From Prochlorococcus sp. AG-347-K20 (GTDB lineage: Bacteria; Cyanobacteriota; Cyanobacteriia; PCC-6307; Cyanobiaceae): a stretch of 58,045 nt of DNA. A model generated the notes under the pieces. That model searched no databases, was not told the origin of the DNA, and saw nothing but the letters and a program-made list of their open reading frames with translations. Position 1 is the stretch's first letter. Every line of letters starts with the position of its first letter. Positions 8,518-19,800 of the stretch are shown piece after piece. Location: positions 1 to 58,045 of the forward strand of contig QCCH01000009.1 in NCBI GenBank assembly GCA_003281315.1. The letters run 5' to 3'. Position numbers and translations under genes: made by a program.

Positions 8518-8566
8518 GAGTGAGGGAGATAGGATTCGAACCTGCGACATGATGCTCCCAAAGCAC
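8518..8566 (-). repeat. tRNA-Pro 3'-half remnant C (degenerate)
   Basis: It matches the 49-bp core but with changes in the acceptor (gagtgagggagat for gagtcggggcgac) and anticodon stem. It keeps GATTCGAACCTGCGAC and CTCCCAAAGCAC. On the minus strand it is followed by a weak terminator-like hairpin (8477-8504) that aligns with the terminator after remnant A. It lies 177 bp upstream of the protease start, mirroring remnant B at the other end. Confidence 0.75.
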
Positions 8567-8771
8567 TAAACAATTCATTAGGACGCTATGTCTACAAGCG
8601 ATACTATTCTTTCAAAGTATTTCCTGATTTATCAGGAGAGACCATGATTAATTTGACGGCTCTTGACACCAATCAAAAATAATTATCTGATTTATTATTG
8701 ATCAAATACCTTTTAACCTATTTATTCTTTTCACTTCTTAAGATATATAAATAATTTAAATTTCTAAAAAA

Positions 8772-9026
8772 ATGAGTAAATTTAAGGATAATTTTTCAAG
8801 CGAAAGCTTTTATCCAGATAGCAATTATTATCTTGATCAGGACAATAATCCTAAAGTGACTCCACTTTCAGAATATCAAATGTCTAATATGAAGGAAAAT
8901 TTTGAATGGCCAAATACCTATTGGTTTATTGCGGAAAGAACAAATGGAAGGCTAGCAATGATTGGCTTCATGGCAGTCATTATTAACTACACCTTATTTG
9001 GATGGATAGCATATCCAATCCTTTAA
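8772..9026 (+). CDS. High-light-inducible (Hli) chlorophyll-binding-like protein
   Basis: The 84-aa protein has a polar N-terminal ~45 residues and then the single Hli transmembrane helix with the signature ERTNGRLAMIGF, where E and N/R ligate chlorophyll in the family. It ends FGWIAYPIL. Hli proteins sit in the thylakoid membrane and protect photosystems and new chlorophyll proteins under light stress. The stop overlaps the next start (TAATG), so the two are translated together. Confidence 0.88.
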   Translation: MSKFKDNFSSESFYPDSNYYLDQDNNPKVTPLSEYQMSNMKENFEWPNTYWFIAERTNGRLAMIGFMAVIINYTLFGWIAYPIL

Positions 9027-9253
9027 TGAGTAATTCTAATTTTGACAAAAATGGGATAGACAAGTACGGAACTCATTGGCTTCAAAATGCCGCGTTTGTT
9101 TTAACTGCATTTGCTATTTATTTTGCCTGGGCATTTTACAATGATGCTAGTTTCCACATTATCGTTGTAAAAATATTTAAGTTTTTGAATTGCAATGGAT
9201 ATAACCCTCTAAGTTATTGCTTAATGCGTTGGAAAGTGGACTTTTATCCTTAA
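9026..9253 (+). CDS. Small membrane protein coupled to the Hli gene
   Basis: The start is the ATG at 9026, which shares its A with the Hli stop codon. The 75-aa product has one hydrophobic helix (FVLTAFAIYFAWAF, about residues 22-35), then a less conserved-looking tail. I do not recognise it. Translational coupling to an Hli gene suggests thylakoid membrane location. The C-terminal 30 residues run towards a decayed gene on the opposite strand and may be an accidental extension. Confidence 0.6.
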   Translation: MSNSNFDKNGIDKYGTHWLQNAAFVLTAFAIYFAWAFYNDASFHIIVVKIFKFLNCNGYNPLSYCLMRWKVDFYP

Positions 9254-9262
9254 AAATAACTT

Positions 9263-9457
9263 CTAAAAATACTTTTCTTCTTCTAGGAGCTGTTTATATT
9301 CTTTACGTGCCTTTTCTATTGTCTCTACTCTGCTACCTCTCATTACTGGGTTACTTGATTTCTTATAAACGCAACCATAAGAAATCATCATTTCATAAAT
9401 AGATGAGGAAGGTTTGAAAACATCTTCGAATGGTGCAAATACTTTTATCCTGTATCT
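9263..9457 (-). pseudogene. DUF1651 gene remnant
   Basis: On the minus strand an open stretch reads RIKVFAPFED...ISYGCVYKKSS, VMRGSRVETIEKARKEY, QLLEEEKYF. It aligns along its length with the DUF1651 protein at 35885 (RIKVFEPFED, ISYGCVFKRSS, VMKGSRVESIEEARNEY, KLLEEGWKK). The N-terminus is lost: an in-frame TAG and a small tandem duplication (tagatacag) lie just upstream. The C-terminus is cut short before the usual GW motif. Confidence 0.75.
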
Positions 9458-9481
9458 ATACTGTATCTATACTTGATTCTC

Positions 9482-9598
9482 ATGAATTGTTTTGACTTAG
9501 AAAAGTTTGGTTCCATGATCGATCAACCTGAGTTAAAACAATGGGATATTGATAATAACTGTGTTGATTCGGTTTATGATCTTGAACTTATAAGATAA
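9482..9598 (+). CDS. Small acidic protein, 38 aa, unknown
   Basis: ATG ORF beginning MNCFDLEKFGSMIDQP and ending DSVYDLELIR. It is acidic, soluble and has no recognisable domain. It lies upstream of the DUF1651/rluF pair on the same strand. The protein-like composition is the only support. Confidence 0.4.
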   Translation: MNCFDLEKFGSMIDQPELKQWDIDNNCVDSVYDLELIR

Positions 9599-9629
9599 AT
9601 AAAATGATTACTACTTTCCCTCTTAACTA

Positions 9630-9881
9630 GTGGCTAAATCACATTGGTTGATTAATTCAAACAGAACAGAAGTGAAAAGATTTATAAAAAATGATAAGAA
9701 TTTTGATGGAGTTTTCGAGTATATGTTTGTAGACACTGGAAAAATAATTGGCGTATTTGGAAAAGAGCCACCGGTCATGACAACGACAATTTCTGTAGAT
9801 ATAGATTTAGCTAGAGAAATTTATGAAAGATTACTTAATCAGGGATGGAGGAAAACAGAAGCAGTATGGTTACCAGAATAA
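9630..9881 (+). CDS. DUF1651 family protein
   Basis: The 83-aa protein starts at a GTG. It shows the family pattern seen in two other intact copies here: WL...R near the start, EYMFVDTGKIIG, a PPVM motif, then a final helix with A..IYE.LL..GW. The closest copy in the window is at 55109 on the minus strand (EYMFVDSGIVVG, PPLM, GW). DUF1651 is a marine cyanobacterial family of unknown function. The gene overlaps the start of the RluF-like gene by 16 bp, so the two are probably co-expressed. Confidence 0.8.
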   Translation: MAKSHWLINSNRTEVKRFIKNDKNFDGVFEYMFVDTGKIIGVFGKEPPVMTTTISVDIDLAREIYERLLNQGWRKTEAVWLPE

Positions 9882-10588
9882 ATAAATTTTTAAGTGAAGT
9901 TGGTTACTGTTCTAGAAGAGAGGCAGATAGACTAATTAATGAAGGGAAAGTAACCATTAATGGCAAAATTTCAGAAATTGGCGCCAAAGTAGAGGAAAGT
10001 GATCAAGTAGCAGTTGAAGGACAAAGAATAGAAAAATCAACTGACAAAAAAAACATATACTTAGCCTTTAATAAACCTGTTGGAATTGTTTGTACAACAG
10101 ATAGAGGAGTAGAGCCTGACAATATCATAGATTTCGTTAAATATCCTTCAAGAATTTTTCCTATTGGAAGGTTGGACAAGCCCAGTGAGGGTTTAATTTT
10201 TTTAACTAATGATGGTGATATCGTAAATAAAATACTTAGGGCAAGAAATAATCATGAAAAAGAATACATTGTAAGCGTAAATCGCGAGATTAAGAAAGAC
10301 TTTATCCAAAATATGAGTAATGGAGTTGAAATATTAGATACCATTACTAAAAATTGTTTCGTAAAACAATTGGGGCCAAAAAAATTCAAAATAATTCTCA
10401 CTCAAGGACTCAATCGTCAGATTAGGAGGATGTGTGAGACCTTAGGTTACAAAGTACAATCCCTTAAGCGTGTAAGAATTATGAATATTAAATTAGACGT
10501 CCCAACAGGAAAATATCGTGAATTAACTAAAGATGAGCTCTCAGAATTAAACATATTACTTGAAAGCTCTTCAAAAACATTTGATTGA
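9866..10588 (+). CDS. rluF: RluF-like 23S rRNA pseudouridine synthase
   Basis: The 240-aa protein begins MVTRINKFLS, giving the proper start of an S4 RNA-binding domain (CSRREADRLI). The catalytic domain holds the family motif GRLDKPSEGLIFLTND, whose Asp attacks uridine. It further contains NKPVGIVCTT, NHEKEY and LNRQIRRMCE, all matching E. coli RluF, which modifies U2604 of 23S rRNA. An in-frame ATG 21 bp upstream is less likely. It is somewhat shorter than E. coli RluF because it lacks the basic C-terminal tail. Location in an island beside DUF1651 genes suggests an accessory copy. RluB or RsuA-type function is possible but the motifs fit RluF better. Confidence 0.88.
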   Translation: MVTRINKFLSEVGYCSRREADRLINEGKVTINGKISEIGAKVEESDQVAVEGQRIEKSTDKKNIYLAFNKPVGIVCTTDRGVEPDNIIDFVKYPSRIFPIGRLDKPSEGLIFLTNDGDIVNKILRARNNHEKEYIVSVNREIKKDFIQNMSNGVEILDTITKNCFVKQLGPKKFKIILTQGLNRQIRRMCETLGYKVQSLKRVRIMNIKLDVPTGKYRELTKDELSELNILLESSSKTFD

Positions 10589-10624
10589 CTTCACTCTGAT
10601 AGATAATAATAAATAGAAAAAAAA

Positions 10625-11573
10625 ATGGCTGTAAAAGAAATATACGTAAGTGGAGGTTTGTTTGATTCCCCATTTTATGATTTTTATTATGACAAACTTG
10701 GGACTCAACTAATATCATCACTAAGTTTGGATATCTTCGATACCTATAACTTTTATATAATAAACGACACCATTTCACACCTATTTTACATAAAAGCCAA
10801 ATCGCGAGACAATCGAGGTTTAAATTTAACTGGAGATGGTGATATTAAATCTGGTATTAAAAGTGAAGAAACTTTCCAACTTACTTTTGATTCTGATATC
10901 GATTTAAGCGAATCAATAAGTTATTTTTGTACTTCTCATCAATCCATGAATTATGAAATAGATCTAACTACCTTTGAACAAATATCAACAATCGAAAATA
11001 ATTCAATAAAAACAAATTTAGTAATTAAACTATCTTTTATCATCCATCAGAGATTATGAAGGCAATTTTCATGCAAGCTCTGGCAGTGTTTTTGATGTAA
11101 CTAAAAGTGCTTATGAATATCAAGGTCTAATTGATGTAAATGCTGATGGAGTAAAAGAAGCTATTTATACTAATAAAGAATCAGGGCGTTGGGTTACAGG
11201 TTCTATTAATTCTTCTACTGGAGAAATTGATTATTCTGACCATGGTCATGGAGGAAGAAAAAGAGTTGTAGGTATCTACATTGATCCTTTAGTCACTTCA
11301 GGTGATGTTGTACAAGGTAGTGATTACGATAGTCAAAGAAGATTTCAAAATGACTTTTATATAGATAATTTAATATTCAAAACTTCAGGAGATTATGACG
11401 GTGATGGTTTTCAGGAGGTTTACTGGAAGACCAATGCTGGAACTGCTTATTTAAGAGCATTAATGCATGCTGATGGAAATATTCAATATGCTAATTATCA
11501 AAGTGAATAACAGATGAGTGATTATTTAACCAGCAATGGATATGAATCTACTTTATCTGAAATTACAACATAG
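10625..11573 (+). pseudogene. Broken cupredoxin-like protein with the shared C-terminal module
   Basis: Residues 1-115 look like a small blue-copper (cupredoxin) domain: H52 in TISHLFYI and C102, H105, M108 in YFCTSHQSM would be the copper ligands. The frame ends at 11059, but the shared C-terminal module continues in another frame from about 11048 (IRDYEGNFH, YEYQGLIDVNADG, GRWVTG, RFQND, EVYWKT, YLRALMHADG). This needs one frameshift. A second lesion is an in-frame TAA at 11508-11510 where relatives have Glu (SEEQ becomes SE-stop-Q). The last 20 codons to 11573 remain recognisable. It was probably a secreted copper protein, now inactive. Confidence 0.85.
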
Positions 11574-11714
11574 ATATTTTGAAAATTTAAGTCTTATTTA
11601 TTACTTTTTAGATTCCTTTTATAAATGAGATTATTACTCATATCTTTCTAGAAAAATAAAGTATTACTTCATATTTTATTATTATAATTTCTGCTATTTA
11701 AAAATTTTTCTGTT

Positions 11715-12086
11715 TCATGTCTCATATATTTTTTCTTCAAAAATAATTGAATTATATTTTTTATTTATTTTATTTTTTATCTCGTATCTTTTATCGTTCA
11801 ATTTATAAATATTTCTAGCCAATTCTACAAAATCTTCTTTGAAGTCATTATTTAATTCTTTAACTCTAATTTTATCTTCTAATTCCCATAACTTTTGATT
11901 TGTCATCTGAAGATCCTCTATCAGATCTTCACGAATAATTATTGATGAATTTCTTAACTCGTTATTTAAAAGGTCATATTCATTTTTTACATTGGCTTTT
12001 TTTTGTCCACTTAGAAATTTTAATTTGATTTTTAAAATAGTAATTTTGTCTACCAATTCACCAAGGGAGACTGGAATCTTAAGCAT
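11715..12086 (-). CDS. DUF6165-like protein
   Basis: The 123-aa protein starts MLKIPVSLGELVDKITILKIK, the hallmark opening of the small family I know as DUF6165, and continues as charged helices likely to form a coiled coil. Members are often found beside TPR-type glycosyltransferases, as here. Its start overlaps the stop of the upstream 519-aa gene by one base, so they form an operon. It may help the partner enzyme; the biochemical role is unknown. Confidence 0.7.
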   Translation of the reverse strand: MLKIPVSLGELVDKITILKIKLKFLSGQKKANVKNEYDLLNNELRNSSIIIREDLIEDLQMTNQKLWELEDKIRVKELNNDFKEDFVELARNIYKLNDKRYEIKNKINKKYNSIIFEEKIYET

Positions 12087-13645
12087 TATTTTTTTTTAAC
12101 TGAATACCTTAATTCTAAATCATTGGCAACAACACGGAATACATCTTTCCATAAACAATTTGAATTTTGTCTATAAAGCTTCAAAGAATCATACCAATGT
12201 GTGAAATTAGATTTTGTTCCCCAGCGCCAATCAGGCACATATTTTAATAACAGCCAGGTCTCTTTACCGAGAGATCCTGATAAATGTGCATTCATAGAGT
12301 CAGATGTTATTACTAAATCACAGCAACTTATAATCGCTGCAGTATCAATAAAATCCAAAGTATTGTTTATATCTTTTTGTGCACTAACAAAATATTCTTT
12401 AAAAGTACATTTTTCTAAATCATCTAACCCATAACCTTTTTGTAAAGAAAGCAATTTATAAGAAGAACTTTTCAAAAGTTCAAACTCATGAAAAGGAATA
12501 GATCTCCCTTTAACACCTCCTTTCTCTGCATTAGGATTTCCTTGCCAATTAATACCAATAATAGGCTTCTTTTCTTTTTTTAAAATTTTTTCCCACTTCT
12601 TAATACGCTCTTTCGGGACAGAAAGATATTTATCTCTAACAAGTATATTATTAGGAATTATATTAAGTAAATTTGGTAAAGATAGTAATGGCGCCCATGG
12701 TACGTCATAAACTTTTTCTGCATCAATTTGAGAGATTAAACTATCGCAAACATTCGAATATTTAAATAAAGAATGTAATTTATCTAAAGCGCATAAAGTT
12801 ACTTCATAACCAATATTTTTTAAGTATTGAGAATATCTAACGAATTGAATTGTATCTCCTAAACCTTGTTCACTAACAAGTAGTATCTTTTTTTTATTTT
12901 TTAAAGATAGTTTTTTTGTTATTCTTTCCGATATTGGTTTAGCATGAGGTCTTATTGGAAATTCCTTACATATCCTAAATTCATATTGTTTAAATCCATC
13001 AATATAATTATTTAAGAGGAGATTTGATAATGAAAGATTCCAGTAAATAGTTGCTAATTCTGATTTGTTTTTTATAAGTTCTTTTCCTTTTAAATCTTTT
13101 TTTTCAATAAATTTGTTTTTAATATTTAAAGCTTTATTGAGTAAGCTTATTGACTTTTCTAGATGTCCTTGCTCTGCATATAAAATGCCCAGCTCAATAT
13201 AGGGTTTGTGAAAATTACAATTCAAAGATATTGCTTTTTCAAAATAATTAATTGAGGTTTCGAAAACACCTATTTCTTTATGTAATCTGCCTAAATTATT
13301 CAAAATCTCTAAATTATCATCTTCCTCTTTTAGTAATTTTTCAAAGACTCTAATCGAATTTTTAAATTCTCCAGATTCTGCATATGCCAATCCAAGTTTA
13401 AATTTATATTGATTATTTTTTTTATCTAGAGTATTTGATTTTATGTAATTTGCGATGGCCTTTTTATATAATTTTTTTTCCATTAAAATATTGCCTACAT
13501 TAAAATATGGAGGCGGATATTTAGGATTTAAATTAATTGCTTCACAAAAATATTCATAAGCAATATCTTTTTCCCCATTTTTAATTAAATCAATTCCCTC
13601 TCTATTTTTTTGGATACTTAAATGGTGTTTATCTTCTTGTTTCAT
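12086..13645 (-). CDS. TPR protein with GT9-like glycosyltransferase domain
   Basis: In the 519-aa protein, residues ~10-210 are tandem tetratricopeptide repeats (YFCEAINLNPKYPPPYFNVGN, FEKAISLNCNFHKPYIELG). Residues ~250-500 resemble ADP-heptose-type glycosyltransferases of family 9: LLVSEQGLGDTIQFVRY, IGINWQGNP, and a C-terminal CDLVITSDSMNAHLSGSLG. Such proteins transfer sugars onto glycans or proteins in the cytoplasm. It is transcribed divergently from the 2269-aa repeat protein, 178 bp away, and could modify that protein or the surface glycan. The sugar donor and acceptor are not predictable. Confidence 0.8.
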   Translation of the reverse strand: MKQEDKHHLSIQKNREGIDLIKNGEKDIAYEYFCEAINLNPKYPPPYFNVGNILMEKKLYKKAIANYIKSNTLDKKNNQYKFKLGLAYAESGEFKNSIRVFEKLLKEEDDNLEILNNLGRLHKEIGVFETSINYFEKAISLNCNFHKPYIELGILYAEQGHLEKSISLLNKALNIKNKFIEKKDLKGKELIKNKSELATIYWNLSLSNLLLNNYIDGFKQYEFRICKEFPIRPHAKPISERITKKLSLKNKKKILLVSEQGLGDTIQFVRYSQYLKNIGYEVTLCALDKLHSLFKYSNVCDSLISQIDAEKVYDVPWAPLLSLPNLLNIIPNNILVRDKYLSVPKERIKKWEKILKKEKKPIIGINWQGNPNAEKGGVKGRSIPFHEFELLKSSSYKLLSLQKGYGLDDLEKCTFKEYFVSAQKDINNTLDFIDTAAIISCCDLVITSDSMNAHLSGSLGKETWLLLKYVPDWRWGTKSNFTHWYDSLKLYRQNSNCLWKDVFRVVANDLELRYSVKKK

Positions 13646-13823
13646 GACGAATATAAATTAAACAAAAAGCTCGGTAATTAAAGTTAAATTATCAATAATG
13701 AATTTATAAATAAAAATGTCAATATTTAACATTAAGATTAAAAGTTTTTAAGAGTACAATTTTAATTTAATTTTATTTTTAAATTAATGTTATTATTTAA
13801 CAACTTAAAAATATCTTAGTAAA

Positions 13824-16800
13824 GTGTCTTACTCTCCAGCTTCATACAGCAGCTCTACTCCTTCTTACGGAGCAGGAGATTCGGGATATTACGACACAGG
13901 TTCTTACGACACAGGTTCTTACGGTACTTCGGGATATTACGACACAGGTTCTTACGACTCAGGTTCTTATGACTCAGGTTCTTATGACTCAGGGTCCTAC
14001 GATTCAGGATATTACGACACTAGTTACAACTGGTGGGAACAGACCGTTGAAGAAGAAATTCCTGATTTAGCAACATTAACTAAAGTATCAACCGATAATT
14101 ATGGGGATGCTTTGTACGTAAGCGATACTAATTATGATTACGATACAAAAACATACATTTTAAAAGATGATGATTCATCAAATTCCTTAATATTAGTTTC
14201 TGAATCCTACGGCGGGGCAACTTGGTTAAACTCAAATTGGGGAGAAAATGACTATAGAAAAGTTTATGCAGTAGAAGAAACTTCAACTGGGTATATGATT
14301 GCTATTAAAGAATCATACCCTGACTATTATTCTGGAGAAGAAGTAAATATTTCTTGGTCAGTTTATAAAACCAATTCAACTGGGGTGGTTGATTGGAGCC
14401 AAACATCATATTCAGATTCTATTGCTAATTTTGAGACACAATTTGGGGATGATTTAGATGGGGATGGATCTGTAGGCGTAGATTTAAGTAGTATTTCCTT
14501 GAAAACTTCTGATACAAAAGGAGATAAATTAGCTATTACAAGTGACGGAAGTTTATATATTGCGAAAGAGGATGGAAATTATATCCAAATAGTAGAGAGT
14601 TGGAGCGGTAGTTCAGTTTCATTCGATGAAAGTTCTGGAGATGGCGTTACTTGGTCATATGAAAGAGAAGCGTTACAAGTCGCACTAGATGATGGGGGAA
14701 CTGCAACAGATACTTCAGATGATAAATTTTTACTTGCAGTCAAAACCTCAAATACTAACTATTGGGATGGTCAAACTGATATTCACTCCTACTGGGATGT
14801 TTATGATGTTGCATTAGATGGGTCATTTGATTGGAATGGTCAATATAGTACTAATATCACAGATTACGAAACAACATTTGAGTCTGATTTAGATGGAGAT
14901 GGTCAATTAGGTATAGATCTAAGTGCACTAGAAGATATAACAACAGATACTACTGGAGTCACTCTTAAAAGAGGATTTGGTTCTCTTTACATTTCTGATG
15001 GAGGTAGTGATACAAAGATAACAGGAGAATATGGAGGAACTCCTTACCTTGAATACGAATCAACTTGGGAGGGCGGTTTTTACAAAAGTGAAGCATTTGC
15101 TTTGGCTAAAAACTCAGATAATTCATATACTCTTGCTCTAAAGTTTACTGATAGCGCAACTAATCAAAATGCATGGGAAATTCATCAACTAAGTGCAAGT
15201 GGAGTTCATTCATGGAACAACACTCAATTTACTCAGGCTATTTCTGGATACGAAAAGATTTTTGAACAAGATCTTAATGGTGATGGAGCCATTGGTTTTG
15301 ATACGAGTTCACTAACTGATGTTACTACCGACAGTTATGGAGCAACCCTAAAATTATCTGCTGAAGGACAGGTATTTATCATCGATGGAAGTGAAACGAT
15401 TGATATTAAAGACAGTTATGGAGGTGTTCCCTATCTTTCTTCTAGTTATTCATATGAAGGCTTTAGTATGACTCAAACGCCTTATGCGGTTGAGAAAATT
15501 AATGATGAGTATAAATTATTTGTTAAATTTGAAGATACTTATCTAATTGATGGAGTTTCTGAAACTAATACGAATTGGGATTTGTACACAATTTCTACTG
15601 ATGGAATTTTAGATTATGGAAAAACACAATATTTAGACTCTGTTACTACTTGGGAACCTAAATTTGGTCAAGATTTAAATGGGGACGGAGATGCTACCGG
15701 CCAAGTGGTTCTTACAAATAGGGATACAGATAGTACTGGTGCATTACTAGCAAGTGATATAGACGGAGCTCTTTATATAGTCGATGGTAGTACTCAAATA
15801 CTTATTGGAGATAATTATATTGAACATTCTAGTAGTTGGTCAGATGGTTCTTATTCTTCTACCGCAATCGCAGTTAGTGATTTAAATAATAATGGAACTG
15901 CAGATGATACAAGTGATGATTATTATCAACTTGCTGTAAAACAATCTAATAGCTATACAGATTATTGGTCTGGACAAAAAAATTCTACTGAAGATTGGCA
16001 AGTTTATAAAATTGATACTTCAGGTGCAACAGATTGGAGTTCAACTTTCTGGACTCAGTCAATCCAAGGATATGAAGCATCATTTGGTCAAGACCTGGAT
16101 GGAGATGGAAGTACTGGGCTTAATGTAAGTAATCTAAAAACAGCTTCAAAAGATACAAATGGATGGTTATTAAAAAAAGACTCCAATAATACACTTTATA
16201 TAAGTGACAGCAATGGAGAGAATGTTGTTACAGTTACGGATAATTATGGTGGAAGTCCAACTTTTGATCATAGCTATAGCTGGGGATCTGGTTCTAGTTC
16301 TTCAGAATCCCTTGCAGCAGAGAAACAAAATGATGGTTCTTTCTTGTTAGCAGTTAGTCATTCTTCTAAAGATCAATGGGGTTCATGGTCGGATTATGAA
16401 ATTCTGGAGTTAAGTAGCACTGGGGTTATTGATTGGGGCAAAAGTATTTGGACTCAAGATATTAAAAGTTACGAAAATAAATTTAATGATGATTTAGATG
16501 GCGATGGAAGTAAAGGAAGAGACTTTTCAGCATTAACAAGTGTGGATACAGATACCACTGGCGATCTTCTTAAAAAGGATTCAAACGGAGCATTCTTTAT
16601 ACTTACAGAAGCCGGGGATTATTTATCGATATCCGAAGATTGGGGAGGCACAGCTGAACTTGAATATAGTCATAGCTGGGGAAATGGTTCCAGTTCATCT
16701 GTAGCTGTTGCAGTTGAAGATGCGACCTTTAAAGACTTTGAGGGAACAACAGTTAATGGATATGCTATCGCTATTAAAAATTCCGGAACTTATCAAAGTG

Positions 16801-19800
16801 ATACTTGGGAAGATTGGACAATAAAATATGTAGATTCCAATGGGGTAATTGATTATTACAACCAGCCATGGATGCAATCAATTAAAGATAAAGAAACAAG
16901 TATCTTTAATCAGGATCTTGATGGTGACGGGGCTAAAGGTCTTGATGCATCAAAGTTAGAAACAGCATCAGATAGCTCTGGTAATGCCACTGATAAAAGC
17001 GGAGATTTGCTTAAAAAGGATGATAAAGGCAGCTTATTTATCGTAGATGATAATGATACTGCTGATACTTCAGATGATACAGTCATAGCCCTTACTGATG
17101 AATGGGGTGGCGCGCCAAGTTTTGATTATTCAGATACTTGGGGAACATTTAGCTATACTTCATCTGCTTTCGCTGTGGAATCTTTTTCCGATTCAGGTAC
17201 AAAGAAATTTCTCTTAGCGATAAAATCAACTGATACATATAGTGGTTCAACTAATACTAATTGGGAGACATATAAAGTTTCCTCATCAGGAGTCATTGAT
17301 TGGGGTAGCGGTAGTTGGTCACAATCAATTGGAAAGAAAGAATCTGTATTTGGTCATGATATGGATGGAGATGGTGCAGTATGGGATTCTTCCAATATAA
17401 CTACTACTGCAGTATCAACTGACACAAGTACATCAGCTAATACAGCTGTAACTCTTACTAAAGATGCTCAGGGAGCTCTATATATAACCAAAGGTCAAAC
17501 TAATATTGCAATAGTAGATGATAATGATTCTCCAGTAAACTTTGACTGGTCTCATTCTTGGGGTGGACAAACCTTCTCATCCACAGCCTTTGCTGTTGAA
17601 GGTTTAGATACAAATAGTGACTCAACTATTGATAAATATAAATTAGCTATCAAACACTCTCAAACTGATACTATTACCTCCTTATCTTCTGAGAATTGGG
17701 AAACAATTGAAATTTCGACTGCAGGAGTTGTCGATTGGTCAACGGTTAAATGGGGGGATGCCTCACCGCATGAAATTGATCTTAATCAGGATTTAGATGG
17801 AGATGGCTCTATTTGGTCTGTTGCTAATTTAACTCTAACGGCTGTTGATACTGATGTTTTAGGTGTAACTCCACACCTCGATGAAAACAATAATTTATAT
17901 ATTATGCCTGGTCAAGGTCAGCAGAAAAAAGCTGTTTACGATGGTACAGGTAATTTAATTAGTTTTGAAGAAAGCCAAAACTTTGGTTCATCTTCGTTAA
18001 AATCAGAATTAATGGCAGTTGAATCTACAACTGTAGGTGGTGATGATTATTACAAGTTACTTATAAAAGAGACGTTTACCAGTGGAAGCGTTTCAGGGAT
18101 TGAATATCAAACAGTAAACGTTGACCCAACGACAATGTTAATAGATTGGGGAACATGGACACAAACTGATGATCCCACAAAACTAGAAAGTATATTTAAC
18201 CAAGATATAAATCAAGATGGAACAGTAACTAATATTACTACAGCAACAACCAAGACAGCTGTTTCAACTGACATTACTGGAGCATCGTTAAAAGAAACAT
18301 CTGATGGTAGTTTATTTGCTACTGATGGCGATACCACTTTTGCTCTAGTTGACAAAGGTGGGAATGCTTTAGATTTCAATGTATCTGAAACATGGGATGG
18401 AGGATCCTATAAAACCGAATCACTTGCTATCCAAAAGGTTGGAACCGAATATAAACTTGCAGTTAAAGAAACTGTTGCTTATGGAGATGAAACTTCTGAA
18501 GGATTTATCATTCATACAATATCTTCCGATGGTGTGCTTGATAAATCGAAAGAAAAGTTTAGAACAACTTCAGAATTAAATGAATCAGAATTTGGCCAAG
18601 ACCTTAATGGAGACGGCAATACTAGTCAAGGTTCAACTTCAGATTCAGCAGATACTTTCGCTGATAAAGTTAAAACTGGAAATACTGATCAAGAAGTAGT
18701 TCAAAAGTTTTCTAATGTAGCTCAATCAGATATCTATTCAATCTCTAACGCTGACACAAGTTCTAGTGATACAGCAATAGAAATGTTTGTAAATGGTGTA
18801 ACGGGTAGTGCTAAAGCTGATTATGCCTTGGAAGTGAAAATTACAAAAGAACCTAGTACGGCTTTATTAGGCAAAATTGGTAATGATACTGGTTCCGACG
18901 GATCAAATTTAAAAGCATCTACAGGAGTTATGGATTTTACAGTAACCATTCCTGACCAACAAAATTATGGAGACATAGTTTCTCTTTCTTGGGTATTGAG
19001 TGATGTAGAAGAGGGAGTAACTCCAAAATATATGAAGGAGGATTCAAAGGGGACATTCTTTAGCTTTGAATATGATACAAGCACTGGTGAAGGGGCTAAG
19101 TGGGATTCAGATAATAAAACTATGACTGTTTATGTCAGAGATAATGGTAAATATGATGATGATCCAACAGCAGGGAAAGTAAGAGACCCTGGATTATTTA
19201 TCACAGATAGCTCATCAAGTTCATCAAGCTCAACCCCTACTTATTCCATTACAACTTCAATGGATCCTCGAAGAGAGGGTAATACTCTAACTACCACTGT
19301 TAATACAACAAATGTTTCTAATGGTACAAATCTTTATTATTCTTTAAGTGGTACAGGTATTAGCTCCTCAGATATTTCATCATCAGATAACCTTATAGGA
19401 TCTGGTAGTGTTAATGCATCTGGTACTTTTAGTTTCAGTCATCAAATTATTGACGATAGCGAAACAGAAGGAGCACAAACTCTGGATATAAAACTTTTCT
19501 CTGATTCTTCAAGAACTAATCAAGTCGGAAGTACATCTCAAATTACATTTTATGATGCACTTGGTGAAGGAGGTGATAGTACTGCTCCAACCATAACTGG
19601 TCCATCAGGATCTTCAGTATCAGTTAATGAAAATGAAACTTCAGTTTATACATTTTCGGCAGATGAAACTGTTACTTGGTCATTGAATAGTGGAGGAGAA
19701 GATTCTGGTAAATTTACAATAAATTCTGATAGTGGTTTGCTTGAATTTGCAGCTGCTGCAGATTATGAATCACCTTTAGATAGTAATAGTGATAACTCTT

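Noticed and set aside
9217..9402. Plus-strand ORF of 61 aa
   Set aside because: It is the shadow of the DUF1651 remnant on the minus strand, which has real homology.
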